Shown here piece after piece: positions 26,920 to 35,512 of a stretch of 37,030 nucleotides of DNA. Both the position numbers and the translations under genes were made by a program. Source of the stretch: Pirellulales bacterium (GTDB lineage: Bacteria > Planctomycetota > Planctomycetia > Pirellulales > JANQPP01). The notes below the pieces were generated by a model. It searched no databases and was not told where the DNA came from. It worked only from the letters and a program-made list of their open reading frames with translations. The DNA lies in contig JANQPP010000117.1 of assembly GCA_028289405.1 (NCBI GenBank), positions 1 to 37,030 on the forward strand. Direction: 5' to 3'. The first letter of the stretch is position 1. Each line of letters starts with the position of its first letter.

Positions 26920-29900
26920 TTATTGGGGGCCAATCAAGACCAGGCTGCTCCAATAGAAGGGGGATTTCCAAGCCTTCTTGCCGCGAATGAACCGCTTCGA
27001 TGCGTGCAAGTTCGCCGCATACTCGCGGGTCGCCGCGCCGGGCCCTGCTTTGGCCAAGTGTTCGATGAACTTGCCAATTTGCTCCGCGCCGGCGCGATCA
27101 TTGATTACCCAATTGCTGGCGATGACCCGCCTCGCCCCGGCGACGAGGAAGCCTCGCGACAATGCCCACACGCCCTCGCCACGTTGTTGCGGACCGTAGT
27201 TCGTCTGGCATGCACTCAGGACCGCCAATTCGCACCCGCCTAAGTCCAACTCATAGATTTCGGACATCGACAACGTGCCGTCGTCATGGGGATTCTCGAC
27301 TTGTCCCGGCATCAAGGCTAGCGCGCCGTAGAAGTTGCCGTAGCTTTGGCTCGCCATTCCGTGGCATGCCAAGTGGATGATCTCCTTTTCTTTGGCATTG
27401 CGGCGGAATTGCTCCTCGGTGGCTTGCGTGCCAAGCAGTTGCACGCACGGTGCGTTGTTTGCTTCGAAATGGGCTTTCACGATCCGTGATTCATATCCGG
27501 AAAACGGAAGTCGCGACAGGCTGGCTCGGAATTGCTGCATGGCTCCTTGCCCGTCCTGACGTGGGGTCTGCGTCGTGTTAGTGCTGGCACTTTCTTCTTG
27601 CGGATATGCGGGGTCCCCGAGGGTCAACACCGGCTCATGTTCAGACGGCGATGATGGAGGCCGCCTTGAAAGGTTGAGCAGGACGGACGCCGACGGCGCG
27701 TAGGCCATGGGAGGGCCGACGTCCAATAAGTATTTGAGTTCACCTTCGCGTGAAACGATTAACGCTTCCAGAGGCAACATGCCGAGCGGCCCGTCGGGAA
27801 TCACCGTCACCAGTTGCAGGGCACCCCCCGTGATGGCGCTGGCCACATCGGCAGGAATCAGTGTTTCGTACAAGGCCGCGAGTTGGACCTCGGCCGTTTC
27901 GCTCTTTTGAGGGTCGGACAAGCGCGACAAGACCCCTTTTTGCTCATCCAGCAGGATGGTCGAAAAGTGTTCGTGGGTTAGCGGCCCGGCGTCCACGCCA
28001 AGCATGTCCGCCACGGTTGGGGTGATTTCCAGTTCGTGGAATCTCGCGGATGCGGACTCCATGGCGACCAGGTACGAGCGCTCGTTTCCGAAGTGAAATG
28101 CCAGGATCAATTCATCACTGGCCACATGCTCTTGGACCTCGGCTAGCGTGGCGGTCGAAGATCCATCCGAGATCAGTTCACGGTACAGCGGGCTCGCGGT
28201 ACGCGTATCCATCAAATGCTGATAGAGCGCGTCGCGGGCCGACAGGACTTCGTCAATGATTCTCTCCCGCGTGGCGGTCGCTTCGGCGGACTCGTCGGAG
28301 TCCGGCAGTTCGTTGTAACGCCGTTCCGCGTCGCTGAGCCTCCGGCGAAGCGTTTCGGTCTCTTCGTTTAACCGCGTGCGTTCTTCTTCCGGCAAGCCCG
28401 CTAGCAAGTCCACGCGCTGCAAGCGAAGCTCGTCGAGAAACGAACGGGCTTTCTTCTGCTCGATGGCTCGAAACAGCTCCGCGGTGTCGTTCAGCTCCGC
28501 ATGCCACCGCACCAAGAGATCAAATTGGTCGGAAAACATTTCAAACAGCGACGCCCGTTCGCGCTCGGCTCCCGAAGAAAAAGCACGCTGGATTTCGGCC
28601 TGTCGGAGCGACTCCCGCATGGCGGCCAGGGCCTCTTCGTGGTTCCCTTGCTCCCAGAGCACGGCCGCTTTCAACCCATAAACGCGGGACAACTCGCCGG
28701 GGCTCAACGGAGAGGCACCATGGGATTCGATGATTCGTGCCAAGAGCTGAAAGGATTCGTCCGCGTCTCCCAAATCGAGCCTTACCTTGGCGAGCGCCAA
28801 CCGCGCCTCCGAAGAGTGATGATGCTGCAATACGCGCCGCAGAAGGGGCTCCGCTTCCTGGTGCCGGCCTTGCAGCGACAGGGCAATGGCTAAGTTCAAT
28901 CGCGCCCGTGCCGTGCGAAGGTGGTCCGCTCCAATCGAGCCTTCGAGGAGTGCCAGGATCTCGCGAAAAGTGCCTTCCGCCTCTTCATGGCGTCCCTGGA
29001 CCCGCACGATTCTTGCCAAGTTCGTCTGAGCCTTCGTCGTATCCGGATGGTCTAGTCCCAAGGTGTTCTCGAAGGCTTCGAGGGCGATTCGGTACCAAGG
29101 CTCCGCTTCCGGCCAGCGGCCCTGCGAATCATAAATATTGGCCAGATCGACCACGACTTCGGCGGTATGCGCGTGCTTCCAACCGCTGGCCGAGACAATG
29201 AAACGGAGCGCGTCGCGCAGCTTGGGTTCGGCCAGGTCGAAACGTCCTTGGCGGTGATAGACCGACCCCCAGCCGCCCATGGCATGGCCGTACATATGCG
29301 TCATCATGCCCGGCTTTTTCTCATCCGCGGCCAACCGCGCGACCGCCTGGATCGCGACCGGAAACTGTTCGAGCGCTTTGTCAAAGTCACCGGCGTTGCG
29401 GTAAGTGAAAGCCAGGTCGACTTCCACTTGAGTCGCCAGTACGGCGAGATCAATTTGGCGGCACCACTTAATCGTCTGTTCGAAGTAAGGAATCGCCTCC
29501 TGGTGACGCCCCAAACGGCTAAAACATGCGGCGACTCCACGCAATGAGATGGCATAGATCCTGTTGGCTTGGCTCCGTTCGGCGGAGCTTCGGGCGCGGA
29601 GCTTGCGGATTTCTTCCAGGATGCGCAGGTGCAGTTGCAGTGCTTCGTCGTACTTCGCCTGGGCGACGTTGGCCTCGGCCAGGTAGACCAGTCCTAGATA
29701 TTGCAGCCGGGCCGGAAAACGTTGGCGGACGTGTGCCGCGATTTCTTCCGCGGCTTGCGCCTGTTTGTCGTCTTGGCTGGCCTGCTTGAACTGCTCGTAG
29801 CGTCCGGCCAGTTGCTGCAAGCGTTGGAGATCGCGCGATGTTTGCGAGACACCTTCAACGGCCGTGAGGTGCAAGGCCGCCATGCCCACGGCGGCAATCA

Positions 29901-29943
29901 GGCCGATGTATCCATAAAACGCGTGGCCTCGCTGTTGGTTCAC
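26920..29943 (-). CDS. TPR-CHAT protein, probable caspase-like protease
   Basis: 1007 residues. A hydrophobic N-terminal segment (YGYIGLIAAVGMAALHLTAV, about 10-30) may be an anchor or signal. Tetratricopeptide repeats fill roughly 60-470 (A-x-x-x-F/Y and P-x-x-A spacing, e.g. GRWPEAEPWYRIALEAFENTLGLDHPDT). A helical linker with coiled-coil character follows (about 480-580). The C-terminal CHAT domain has IPDGPLGMLPLEAL, the catalytic His in HLACHGMAS (H861) and the catalytic Cys in LSACQTNYG (C912), then GEGVWALSRGFLVAGARRVIASNW. CHAT domains are caspase-clan peptidases; with TPRs they act in signalling or, in some systems, defence. The start is a GTG at 29943 with GAGGAT six bases upstream. 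The gene is a single unit bounded by inverted 16-bp repeats. Target unknown. Confidence 0.9.
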   Translation of the reverse strand: MNQQRGHAFYGYIGLIAAVGMAALHLTAVEGVSQTSRDLQRLQQLAGRYEQFKQASQDDKQAQAAEEIAAHVRQRFPARLQYLGLVYLAEANVAQAKYDEALQLHLRILEEIRKLRARSSAERSQANRIYAISLRGVAACFSRLGRHQEAIPYFEQTIKWCRQIDLAVLATQVEVDLAFTYRNAGDFDKALEQFPVAIQAVARLAADEKKPGMMTHMYGHAMGGWGSVYHRQGRFDLAEPKLRDALRFIVSASGWKHAHTAEVVVDLANIYDSQGRWPEAEPWYRIALEAFENTLGLDHPDTTKAQTNLARIVRVQGRHEEAEGTFREILALLEGSIGADHLRTARARLNLAIALSLQGRHQEAEPLLRRVLQHHHSSEARLALAKVRLDLGDADESFQLLARIIESHGASPLSPGELSRVYGLKAAVLWEQGNHEEALAAMRESLRQAEIQRAFSSGAERERASLFEMFSDQFDLLVRWHAELNDTAELFRAIEQKKARSFLDELRLQRVDLLAGLPEEERTRLNEETETLRRRLSDAERRYNELPDSDESAEATATRERIIDEVLSARDALYQHLMDTRTASPLYRELISDGSSTATLAEVQEHVASDELILAFHFGNERSYLVAMESASARFHELEITPTVADMLGVDAGPLTHEHFSTILLDEQKGVLSRLSDPQKSETAEVQLAALYETLIPADVASAITGGALQLVTVIPDGPLGMLPLEALIVSREGELKYLLDVGPPMAYAPSASVLLNLSRRPPSSPSEHEPVLTLGDPAYPQEESASTNTTQTPRQDGQGAMQQFRASLSRLPFSGYESRIVKAHFEANNAPCVQLLGTQATEEQFRRNAKEKEIIHLACHGMASQSYGNFYGALALMPGQVENPHDDGTLSMSEIYELDLGGCELAVLSACQTNYGPQQRGEGVWALSRGFLVAGARRVIASNWVINDRAGAEQIGKFIEHLAKAGPGAATREYAANLHASKRFIRGKKAWKSPFYWSSLVLIGPQ

Positions 29944-29972
29944 GAAAGATCCTCACTTCATCGAGCAATTAG

Positions 29973-29988
29973 AGCGGCTTTCGCGCTG
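29973..29988 (-). repeat. 16-bp repeat, inverted copy upstream of the CHAT gene
   Basis: Plus strand AGCGGCTTTCGCGCTG, the exact reverse complement of 26846-26861. Confidence 0.75.
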
Positions 29989-30032
29989 TTTCGGCTCGTA
30001 AATTTCAGCGCCGAAAACGCGAGGACGCATTA

Positions 30033-30187
30033 TCAGTCCGTTGAAAAACGCCCTCGTGACGTTTTTCAACCCTCGCCAGGGGTCGCAGCCAAGCTGCTCC
30101 CGGCTCGCAAAATCACGACATACGTCGCCATTTTGAGCATCACTTCCTGTGATGCAACAGGCGGTTGGTTTTTTCAACAGCCTGTTA
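30033..30187. repeat. ~150-bp multi-hairpin repeat, copy 2
   Basis: Same order of stems as 11605-11760: GTTGAAAAACG/CGTTTTTCAAC, GCAGC/GCTGC, CGAC/GTCG, GCATCAC/GTGATGC, and a 3' stem that is weaker here (CAGGCGGTTGG ... TTCAACAGCCTG). It lies between the 3' end of the DUF1501 gene and the CHAT gene; the rest of the 357-bp gap 29944-30300 has only the 16-bp repeat. Confidence 0.85.
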
Positions 30188-30300
30188 TACGCGGCTTGCG
30201 CGCGGCCAGCAGCCTCGTTTTGGGGTTTCTCGAAGCACCGCCGATGGAGAAATGACCACGCATTAGCCAAGACGCGCTCTAGCGAATCTCATCAGTGCGC

Positions 30301-31761
30301 TCAGGTGAGGATCGGCTGGATGACGTGGCCATGCACGTCGGTGAGACGGCGGTCGATGCCGTTGTGGCGGAACGTGAGCCGCTCGTGATCGATGCCGAGC
30401 AAGTGCAGGATCGTGGCGTGCACGTCATAGCAATACGTCGGATGTTCGACCGCCTTGTAGCTCCACTCGTCGCTGGCACCGTAGGTGACTCCGCCGCGAA
30501 TGCCGCCTCCGGCGAGCCAGTTCGTGAACGTGAAGGGATTGTGGTCACGGCCCAGGCTCCCTTGGCTGCAGGGCATGCGGCCGAATTCGGTCGTCCAGAG
30601 AATGATGGTGTCGTCGAGCAGGCCGGTCCGTTTGAGGTCTTGCAATAGCGCGGCAGTGGGGCCGTCCATGCTGCGGCCCATCTCGCCGTGGTCCCGGGCG
30701 ATATCTTCGTGCGAGTCCCAGTTGCGGCGGGGAAAGCCGTTGTCAGCACCATTCCAGATTTGCACGAAGCGGACTCCCCGCTCCAGCAGTCGCCGGGCCA
30801 GCAGGCAGTTGCGGCCATAGTCCGCCGTCACCGGTTCATCCAGCCCATACAGCCGCCGTGTTTCCGCCGTTTCGCTGGAGAAATCGAGCACTTCGGGAGC
30901 GCTGAGTTGCAGCCGCGCGGCCAGTTCGTACGAAGCGATGCGCGCTTCAAGGCGGGAATCTCCTTCGCGCTCGGCGGCATGCCGGCGATTCAAGGTTTCC
31001 AAGGTCGCCAGCGTGTCGGCATCGGTTTTTTTGTTGATGAAAGCGGCCGACTTCGGCGGGAACAGGTCGGCAATGGGCTGCGCGGCCGAGGGACGAATCA
31101 TCGTGCCTTGGTATTCGGCGGGCAGGAATCCGGCACTCCAATTTCCCGGGCCGTTCGGCGCGAAACCTCGGGCGTCCGGCAGCACGACGAAGGTTGGCAG
31201 ATCGTCGGTGATGCTGCCCAAGGCATAGCCGATCCAAGCCCCCATGCTGGGGAAGCCGGGCAGAATAAAGCCGGTGGCCTGCATGAACGTGGCGGGGCCA
31301 TGCACGTTGCTCTTGGCGACCATCGAAGGAATGAACGCCATGTCATCCACGCATTCCGCGAGACGTGGCACGAGGCCGCTCATCCACTTCCCGCAGTCGC
31401 CATACTGCTTCCATGTCCAGGGGCTTTGCATCACGTCCCCCGCCTGGCTTTGAAACAGCTCCACCTTCTCGCCGGGATCGAAGGGCTGCCCGTTGCGGCG
31501 AATCAACTCCGGTTTGTAGTCGAAAAGGTCGCACTGGCTGGCGGCGCCGGACATGTAAAGCTGCACGACGCGGCGCGCCTTGGCGGGAAAATGCAGCCCG
31601 CCGACGTTTCCCGCGTGTGCTCGTGAATCGTCCGCGAGTCCGCCGGACTCACCCAACATCTGGGCCAAGGCGATCACGCCGAGCCCTCCGCCGGCGTGTT
31701 GTAGGAAACGGCGTCGCGAGTAATTCTCGTGTTCCATGTGACGGTGATGAGCAAAGGGCAT
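30301..31761 (-). CDS. DUF1501 family protein with Tat signal
   Basis: 486 residues. A twin-arginine signal is present near the start (YSRRRFLQHAGGGLGVIALA), so the folded protein is probably exported. The body matches planctomycete DUF1501 proteins (sulfatase/alkaline-phosphatase-like fold): GLHFPAKARRVVQLYMSGAASQCDLFDYKPEL, FIPSMVAKSNVHGPATFMQATGF, PSMGAWIGYALGS, LLERGVRFVQIWNG, and a closing WTTEFGRMPCSQGSLGRDHNPFTFTNWLAGGG ... HATILHLLGIDHERLTFRHNGIDRRLTDVHG. The start at 31761 is the longest; ATG 31737 (MEHENYSRRRFLQ) is also possible. It lies 34 bp downstream of the DUF1549/1553 gene, its usual partner, and is surely in the same operon. Substrate unknown; the pairing is often linked to polysaccharide use. 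Confidence 0.93.
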   Translation of the reverse strand: MPFAHHRHMEHENYSRRRFLQHAGGGLGVIALAQMLGESGGLADDSRAHAGNVGGLHFPAKARRVVQLYMSGAASQCDLFDYKPELIRRNGQPFDPGEKVELFQSQAGDVMQSPWTWKQYGDCGKWMSGLVPRLAECVDDMAFIPSMVAKSNVHGPATFMQATGFILPGFPSMGAWIGYALGSITDDLPTFVVLPDARGFAPNGPGNWSAGFLPAEYQGTMIRPSAAQPIADLFPPKSAAFINKKTDADTLATLETLNRRHAAEREGDSRLEARIASYELAARLQLSAPEVLDFSSETAETRRLYGLDEPVTADYGRNCLLARRLLERGVRFVQIWNGADNGFPRRNWDSHEDIARDHGEMGRSMDGPTAALLQDLKRTGLLDDTIILWTTEFGRMPCSQGSLGRDHNPFTFTNWLAGGGIRGGVTYGASDEWSYKAVEHPTYCYDVHATILHLLGIDHERLTFRHNGIDRRLTDVHGHVIQPILT

Positions 31762-31795
31762 GGCAGGAATCGAACGGGGAAATGGAATCCAGTGG

Positions 31796-34795
31796 TCAGT
31801 CCACGAATAGGAACTCGTTCATGTTGAAGACGAGCCGGCACAATGCGGGCAGGCCGCGACGGGCGAGAAACTCCGACGCCAACCGTTGTTCATCGGCGGA
31901 GAGGGGGCGGGCCAAGGCAATCCGCCACACGGCGTCGATTTGCTCCCCGGGCTCTTGCGACATACTCTCGACGCGCGTGGCGAAGTGCTCCGCCTGACGC
32001 ACCACGAAGTGGTTGTTCAATAGCGCCAACGCTTGAATCGCGGTGAGCGTTTGATTGCGGCGGGGCGTGAGCAGCGAAGGGTCGGGGCAGTCGAGCCGTT
32101 CCATGAAGGGGTCTTGCACACTGCGGACCAGGAAGCGGTAAATGCTCCGCCGGTTCATGGACGGATGGTCCACGTCGAACCCGAGATAGTCGTAGCGTGG
32201 CGAATGGTCATCTTCAAACAGGAACTGCTGAACCGAGGGGCCGCCCATGGTCTCGTCCAGGCGGCCGGCACAAACGAGGACCGCGTCACGCACGGATTCG
32301 GCTTCCAAGCGGCGACGGGGCGACCGCCACAGCAGCCGATTCGCGGAGTCGACTTGCAATGCCCGGGGATTCGCGGCGGAGGCTTGGCGGTAGGTCGCGC
32401 TCGTGACGATCAAACGGTGCAACTGTTTGAGCGACCCGTCGCTGTCCCGAAACCAAGCGGCCAGCCAATCGAGGAGTTCAGGATGCGAGGGCGGGCCGCC
32501 CATGCGGCCAAAATCGCTGGGGGTATCGGCCAGCCCCACGCCGAAGTGATAGTGCCAGACACGATTGACAATCGACCGCCACGTGAGCACGTTGTGGTCA
32601 CTGGCGAGCCAATCCGCGAGCGCCGCGCGGCGGGACCCTTCATCTTCGGGAGATTCCAACTCGAACACCGGCTCCAGGCCGGGCACGCAGGCGAGCGTGC
32701 CGGGCGGCATCAATTCCCCAGGCGATTGGACGCTGCCGCGATGCAGCAGATGAATCGGACGGATGCCGGGCGGCGGTGTGAAGTTGCCACTCGGCTTGAA
32801 TGCATTGGCTGCCGCGTAGACCAGGCTTGGCTCCGGCAGCGCGGCGATGTCGGCTTCGAGCTGCCGCAGCCGCTGTTCCACCTGGCGGAGCCGCGCGGCG
32901 TCTTGTGGATCCATGAGCGCGTCGAGCCGCTCCGCGATCCGCGCGGTGAGCGCATCGATCTCTGCTTTCAACTTCTCACGCTGCATCGACTCGTCGGATC
33001 CGGCCAAAAGGGCGCGGCTCGAATAGCCATCGATCAGCGCGGCCCGGGACCAACGGCCGGTTTCGACCGCATCGAGCGAGGACACCTCCGCTTGGCGTGC
33101 CACGTTTTGGCCACCAGCCGTGACTTGCAGCTCGCCGAGCGCGAAGACGTAGTCCGCATCGCGTTCCCAGAGGCGGGTCGCCACGATCCGCACATAACGC
33201 GCGTCCAAGGCGTCGAACTCATGCTCGACCACGGTGTCCCCGGGATTCGGGACATCCGAGGCGGTGTGGTCGGTGATCGTTTTCCAGTTTCGCGGCTCCT
33301 CGTCACCGGCGACCTCCACGCGGTATCGCGCGGGAAATCCGAAGCCCGGCGCGTCGCGGAAGTCGGGCGGGCGGGCGGGGACGAGACGCACCTGCTGGAT
33401 CGCGTGCGATTTGCCCAAATCGACCTGGACCCACTTTTCCACGTCCGGTACGTCTTCGATGCCGCTGTGGTAGCCGTTCGTCGGACTGCTATCTTTCGGC
33501 AGGTTCTCCCACTGGCTTTGGAGTTCGGCAAGCTGTCCGGTCCAGGACTCGACCTGGCCGTCTCCGTTCGCCGCCCGCCGCGCCATGAGCTGGTCGTGTT
33601 CGCCTTGAAGCCGCGTGGTCTCGCCTTGCAATACGCGCCGCCGGCGATGCACGGAGGGGTCCTCGTCGTAGGGCCGGTTTGCCCGCTCGACACCGGCGAA
33701 TACCGCCTGCAATCGGTAATACTCCTCTTGTTGAATCGGGTCGAAGCGATGGTCATGGCACCGCGCGCAATGCACGGTCATGCTGGTGAACGTGGACATC
33801 GTGGCGGCGACCATGTCATCGCGGTCGAGCGAGCGGCACAATTTTTTGTCGACCGTGCCTTCGCGCAATTCGACCTGTCCCACGAAGTCCCAAGGGCCGG
33901 CGGCGATAAAACCGGTCGCCACGATGGCCTGTGGGTCATCGGGATAGAGCACGTCGCCGGCGATCTGCTCCTTGATGAACCGGCCGTAGGGTTTGTCGGA
34001 ATTGAGCGACCGGATCACATAGTCCCGGTACGGCCAGGCATGGGGCCGGGGCTTGTCCTTGTCGTAGCCATGCGACTCGCCGAAATGCACGACGTCGAGC
34101 CAATGACGTGCCCAACGCTCTCCATAACGGGGCGACTCCAGGAGTCGATCCACGAGCCGGGCATAGGCGCTGGGCTGGTTGTCGGCCATGAACTTGGCCA
34201 CTTCTTCGGGCGACGGCGGCAGGCCGTGCAAGTCGTACTTCACGCGGCGAATGAGTGTCCGCCGGTCCGCCAGCGGCGAAGGCTCTAGCCCCTGTTCCCG
34301 TAGCTTGGCGAGCACGAATGCGTCGATGGGATTGTGCCCCCACGATGAGTCCGCTTCAGGGATCGGCGGAGCCTCGAGCGGCTGCAAGGACCACCAAGTT
34401 TCCGAGAAGCGCGGGTCCTCTAAACGGTGGTCTCGCGGCCAAGGCGCGTTCGCGGCGATCCACGCCCGCAGCACCGCGATTTCCTCGGGAGCCAGCGGAT
34501 CCCCCTCCGCCGGCATGGCGGGATCGTCTCCCGTGACATACTCCAGCAACAGGCTGCTATCCGGATCGCCGGGGACAACGGGTGGACCGCTGTCTCCTCC
34601 CGCCAGCAGAGTGTCGTGCGTTTCGAACGACAAGCCGCCCTCGGCCATTTGGGGGCCATGGCAGCCAATACAGCGGCGCTCCAGCAACGGGGCGACACCT
34701 TCGTGGAAGATCCGCATGTCGTCGTCCGCGATGGCGATGGAAGTAGCCATACAGAGCGTCAGCCACAGGCCAGTGATTCGATAGTAAGTGCGCAT
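31796..34795 (-). CDS. Planctomycete cytochrome C / DUF1549 / DUF1553 protein (PSCyt1-PSCyt2-PSD1)
   Basis: 999 residues from ATG 34795, giving the signal peptide MRTYYRITGLWLTLCMATSIAIA. A c-type haem site CIGCH is at 42-46 (PSCyt1), with GPQMAEGGLSFETHDTLLAGGDSGPPVVPGDPDSSLLL after it and a possible Met ligand in DPAMPAEGDPL. DUF1549 follows (NPIDAFVLAKLREQGLEPSPLADRRTLIRRVKYDLHGLPP and HWLDVVHFGESHGYDKDKPRPHAWPYRDYVI). A discoidin-like insert of about 130 residues (WVQVDLGKSHAIQQVRLVPARP ... ARYVRIVATRLWER) and a coiled coil come next, then DUF1553 (DHNVLTWRSIVNRVWHYHFGVGLADTPSDFGRMGGPPSHPELLDWLA ... LNNHFVVRQAEHFA). The frame is open to 35053, but those 86 extra residues are a translation of the repeat at 34829-34983. 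Probably periplasmic and electron-transferring; first gene of an operon with DUF1501. Confidence 0.93.
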   Translation of the reverse strand: MRTYYRITGLWLTLCMATSIAIADDDMRIFHEGVAPLLERRCIGCHGPQMAEGGLSFETHDTLLAGGDSGPPVVPGDPDSSLLLEYVTGDDPAMPAEGDPLAPEEIAVLRAWIAANAPWPRDHRLEDPRFSETWWSLQPLEAPPIPEADSSWGHNPIDAFVLAKLREQGLEPSPLADRRTLIRRVKYDLHGLPPSPEEVAKFMADNQPSAYARLVDRLLESPRYGERWARHWLDVVHFGESHGYDKDKPRPHAWPYRDYVIRSLNSDKPYGRFIKEQIAGDVLYPDDPQAIVATGFIAAGPWDFVGQVELREGTVDKKLCRSLDRDDMVAATMSTFTSMTVHCARCHDHRFDPIQQEEYYRLQAVFAGVERANRPYDEDPSVHRRRRVLQGETTRLQGEHDQLMARRAANGDGQVESWTGQLAELQSQWENLPKDSSPTNGYHSGIEDVPDVEKWVQVDLGKSHAIQQVRLVPARPPDFRDAPGFGFPARYRVEVAGDEEPRNWKTITDHTASDVPNPGDTVVEHEFDALDARYVRIVATRLWERDADYVFALGELQVTAGGQNVARQAEVSSLDAVETGRWSRAALIDGYSSRALLAGSDESMQREKLKAEIDALTARIAERLDALMDPQDAARLRQVEQRLRQLEADIAALPEPSLVYAAANAFKPSGNFTPPPGIRPIHLLHRGSVQSPGELMPPGTLACVPGLEPVFELESPEDEGSRRAALADWLASDHNVLTWRSIVNRVWHYHFGVGLADTPSDFGRMGGPPSHPELLDWLAAWFRDSDGSLKQLHRLIVTSATYRQASAANPRALQVDSANRLLWRSPRRRLEAESVRDAVLVCAGRLDETMGGPSVQQFLFEDDHSPRYDYLGFDVDHPSMNRRSIYRFLVRSVQDPFMERLDCPDPSLLTPRRNQTLTAIQALALLNNHFVVRQAEHFATRVESMSQEPGEQIDAVWRIALARPLSADEQRLASEFLARRGLPALCRLVFNMNEFLFVD

Positions 34796-34828
34796 TATCT
34801 TGGTAAGCATCCCTACTCGGTGGACTAG

Positions 34829-34983
34829 TATGTTGCTGAAAACCACCCTCGTGGTGTTTTTCAACCTCGCCAGGGTCGCAGCCAAGCTGCTCCCGGCTCG
34901 CAAAATAACGACTTGCGTCGCCATTTTGAGCATCGCATCCTTGCGATGCATCAGGCTGTTGAGTAATTCAGCAGCCTGCTGAA
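34829..34983. repeat. ~150-bp multi-hairpin repeat, copy 3
   Basis: The stems are preserved but with changed bases: the left stem has an inner CCAC/GTGG, GCATCGCA pairs with TGCGATGC where copy 1 has GCATCAC/GTGATGC, and the end stem is AGGCTGTTGA/TCAGCAGCCT. It lies between the lipoprotein gene and the DUF1549/1553 gene. Confidence 0.85.
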
Positions 34984-35053
34984 GAACAGCACGTGGTGGG
35001 CGAGTGCCTCTCCACGCCGGCTGGGGGCCGCCGCAGGGCAGGCAGCGATGCAT

Positions 35054-35512
35054 CTAGCTTGACGACAAGTCGAAATCCAATGGATTGGAGCCGTCGCCGA
35101 TGGTCCGTCGGAGTTCGCTCTCTTCGTTGTACTTTTTTGGGACCACATTCTTTCGGACCGGCAAGAGCGGGCTGTTCGGGTTGCCTCGCACGGCGTGTTC
35201 ATGGCCGACGATTTCAAATCCTTGAATGCGGACGATCTTCTTGCCGGGCGCGACGTCCACATGATACGTACCGCCGGTTACCTTGGCTTGGGCCGAAGGA
35301 CCGGCACCATCTTCCGGAAGAAAGCTGATCAAGCCTTCGTCCACGGGCGTTCCATCAACTTGCACGCTCCCCTCGATGGCAACCAAGGAGTTGCCGCCGG
35401 AACATCCGCACATGAGGGCCACGCACGCCATCCATACTACTGCAATGCCGCGGTTCGCTAAATGTTTTTTTGGCGACTTGGCGGCGGGCGGAATGCTAGC
35501 GTCCATCCGCAT
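35054..35512 (-). CDS. Small lipoprotein with carboxypeptidase-regulatory-like fold
   Basis: 152 residues. After a basic N-terminus (PKKHLANRG) there is a hydrophobic stretch and a lipobox-like CGCSGG near residue 35-40 (VVWMACVALMCGCSGG), indicating a lipid-anchored protein. The rest matches the short planctomycete lipoproteins found next to DUF1559 genes: AIEGSVQVDGTPVDEGLISFLPEDGAGPSAQAKVTGGTYHVDVAPGKKIVRIQGFEIVG, a transthyretin-like beta sandwich, then PKKYNEESELRRTIGDGSNPLDFDLSS. Its start overlaps the end of the DUF1559 gene by 17 bp (ATG 35512; ATG 35506 is an alternative), so the two are translationally coupled. Function unknown. Confidence 0.88.
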   Translation of the reverse strand: MRMDASIPPAAKSPKKHLANRGIAVVWMACVALMCGCSGGNSLVAIEGSVQVDGTPVDEGLISFLPEDGAGPSAQAKVTGGTYHVDVAPGKKIVRIQGFEIVGHEHAVRGNPNSPLLPVRKNVVPKKYNEESELRRTIGDGSNPLDFDLSSS

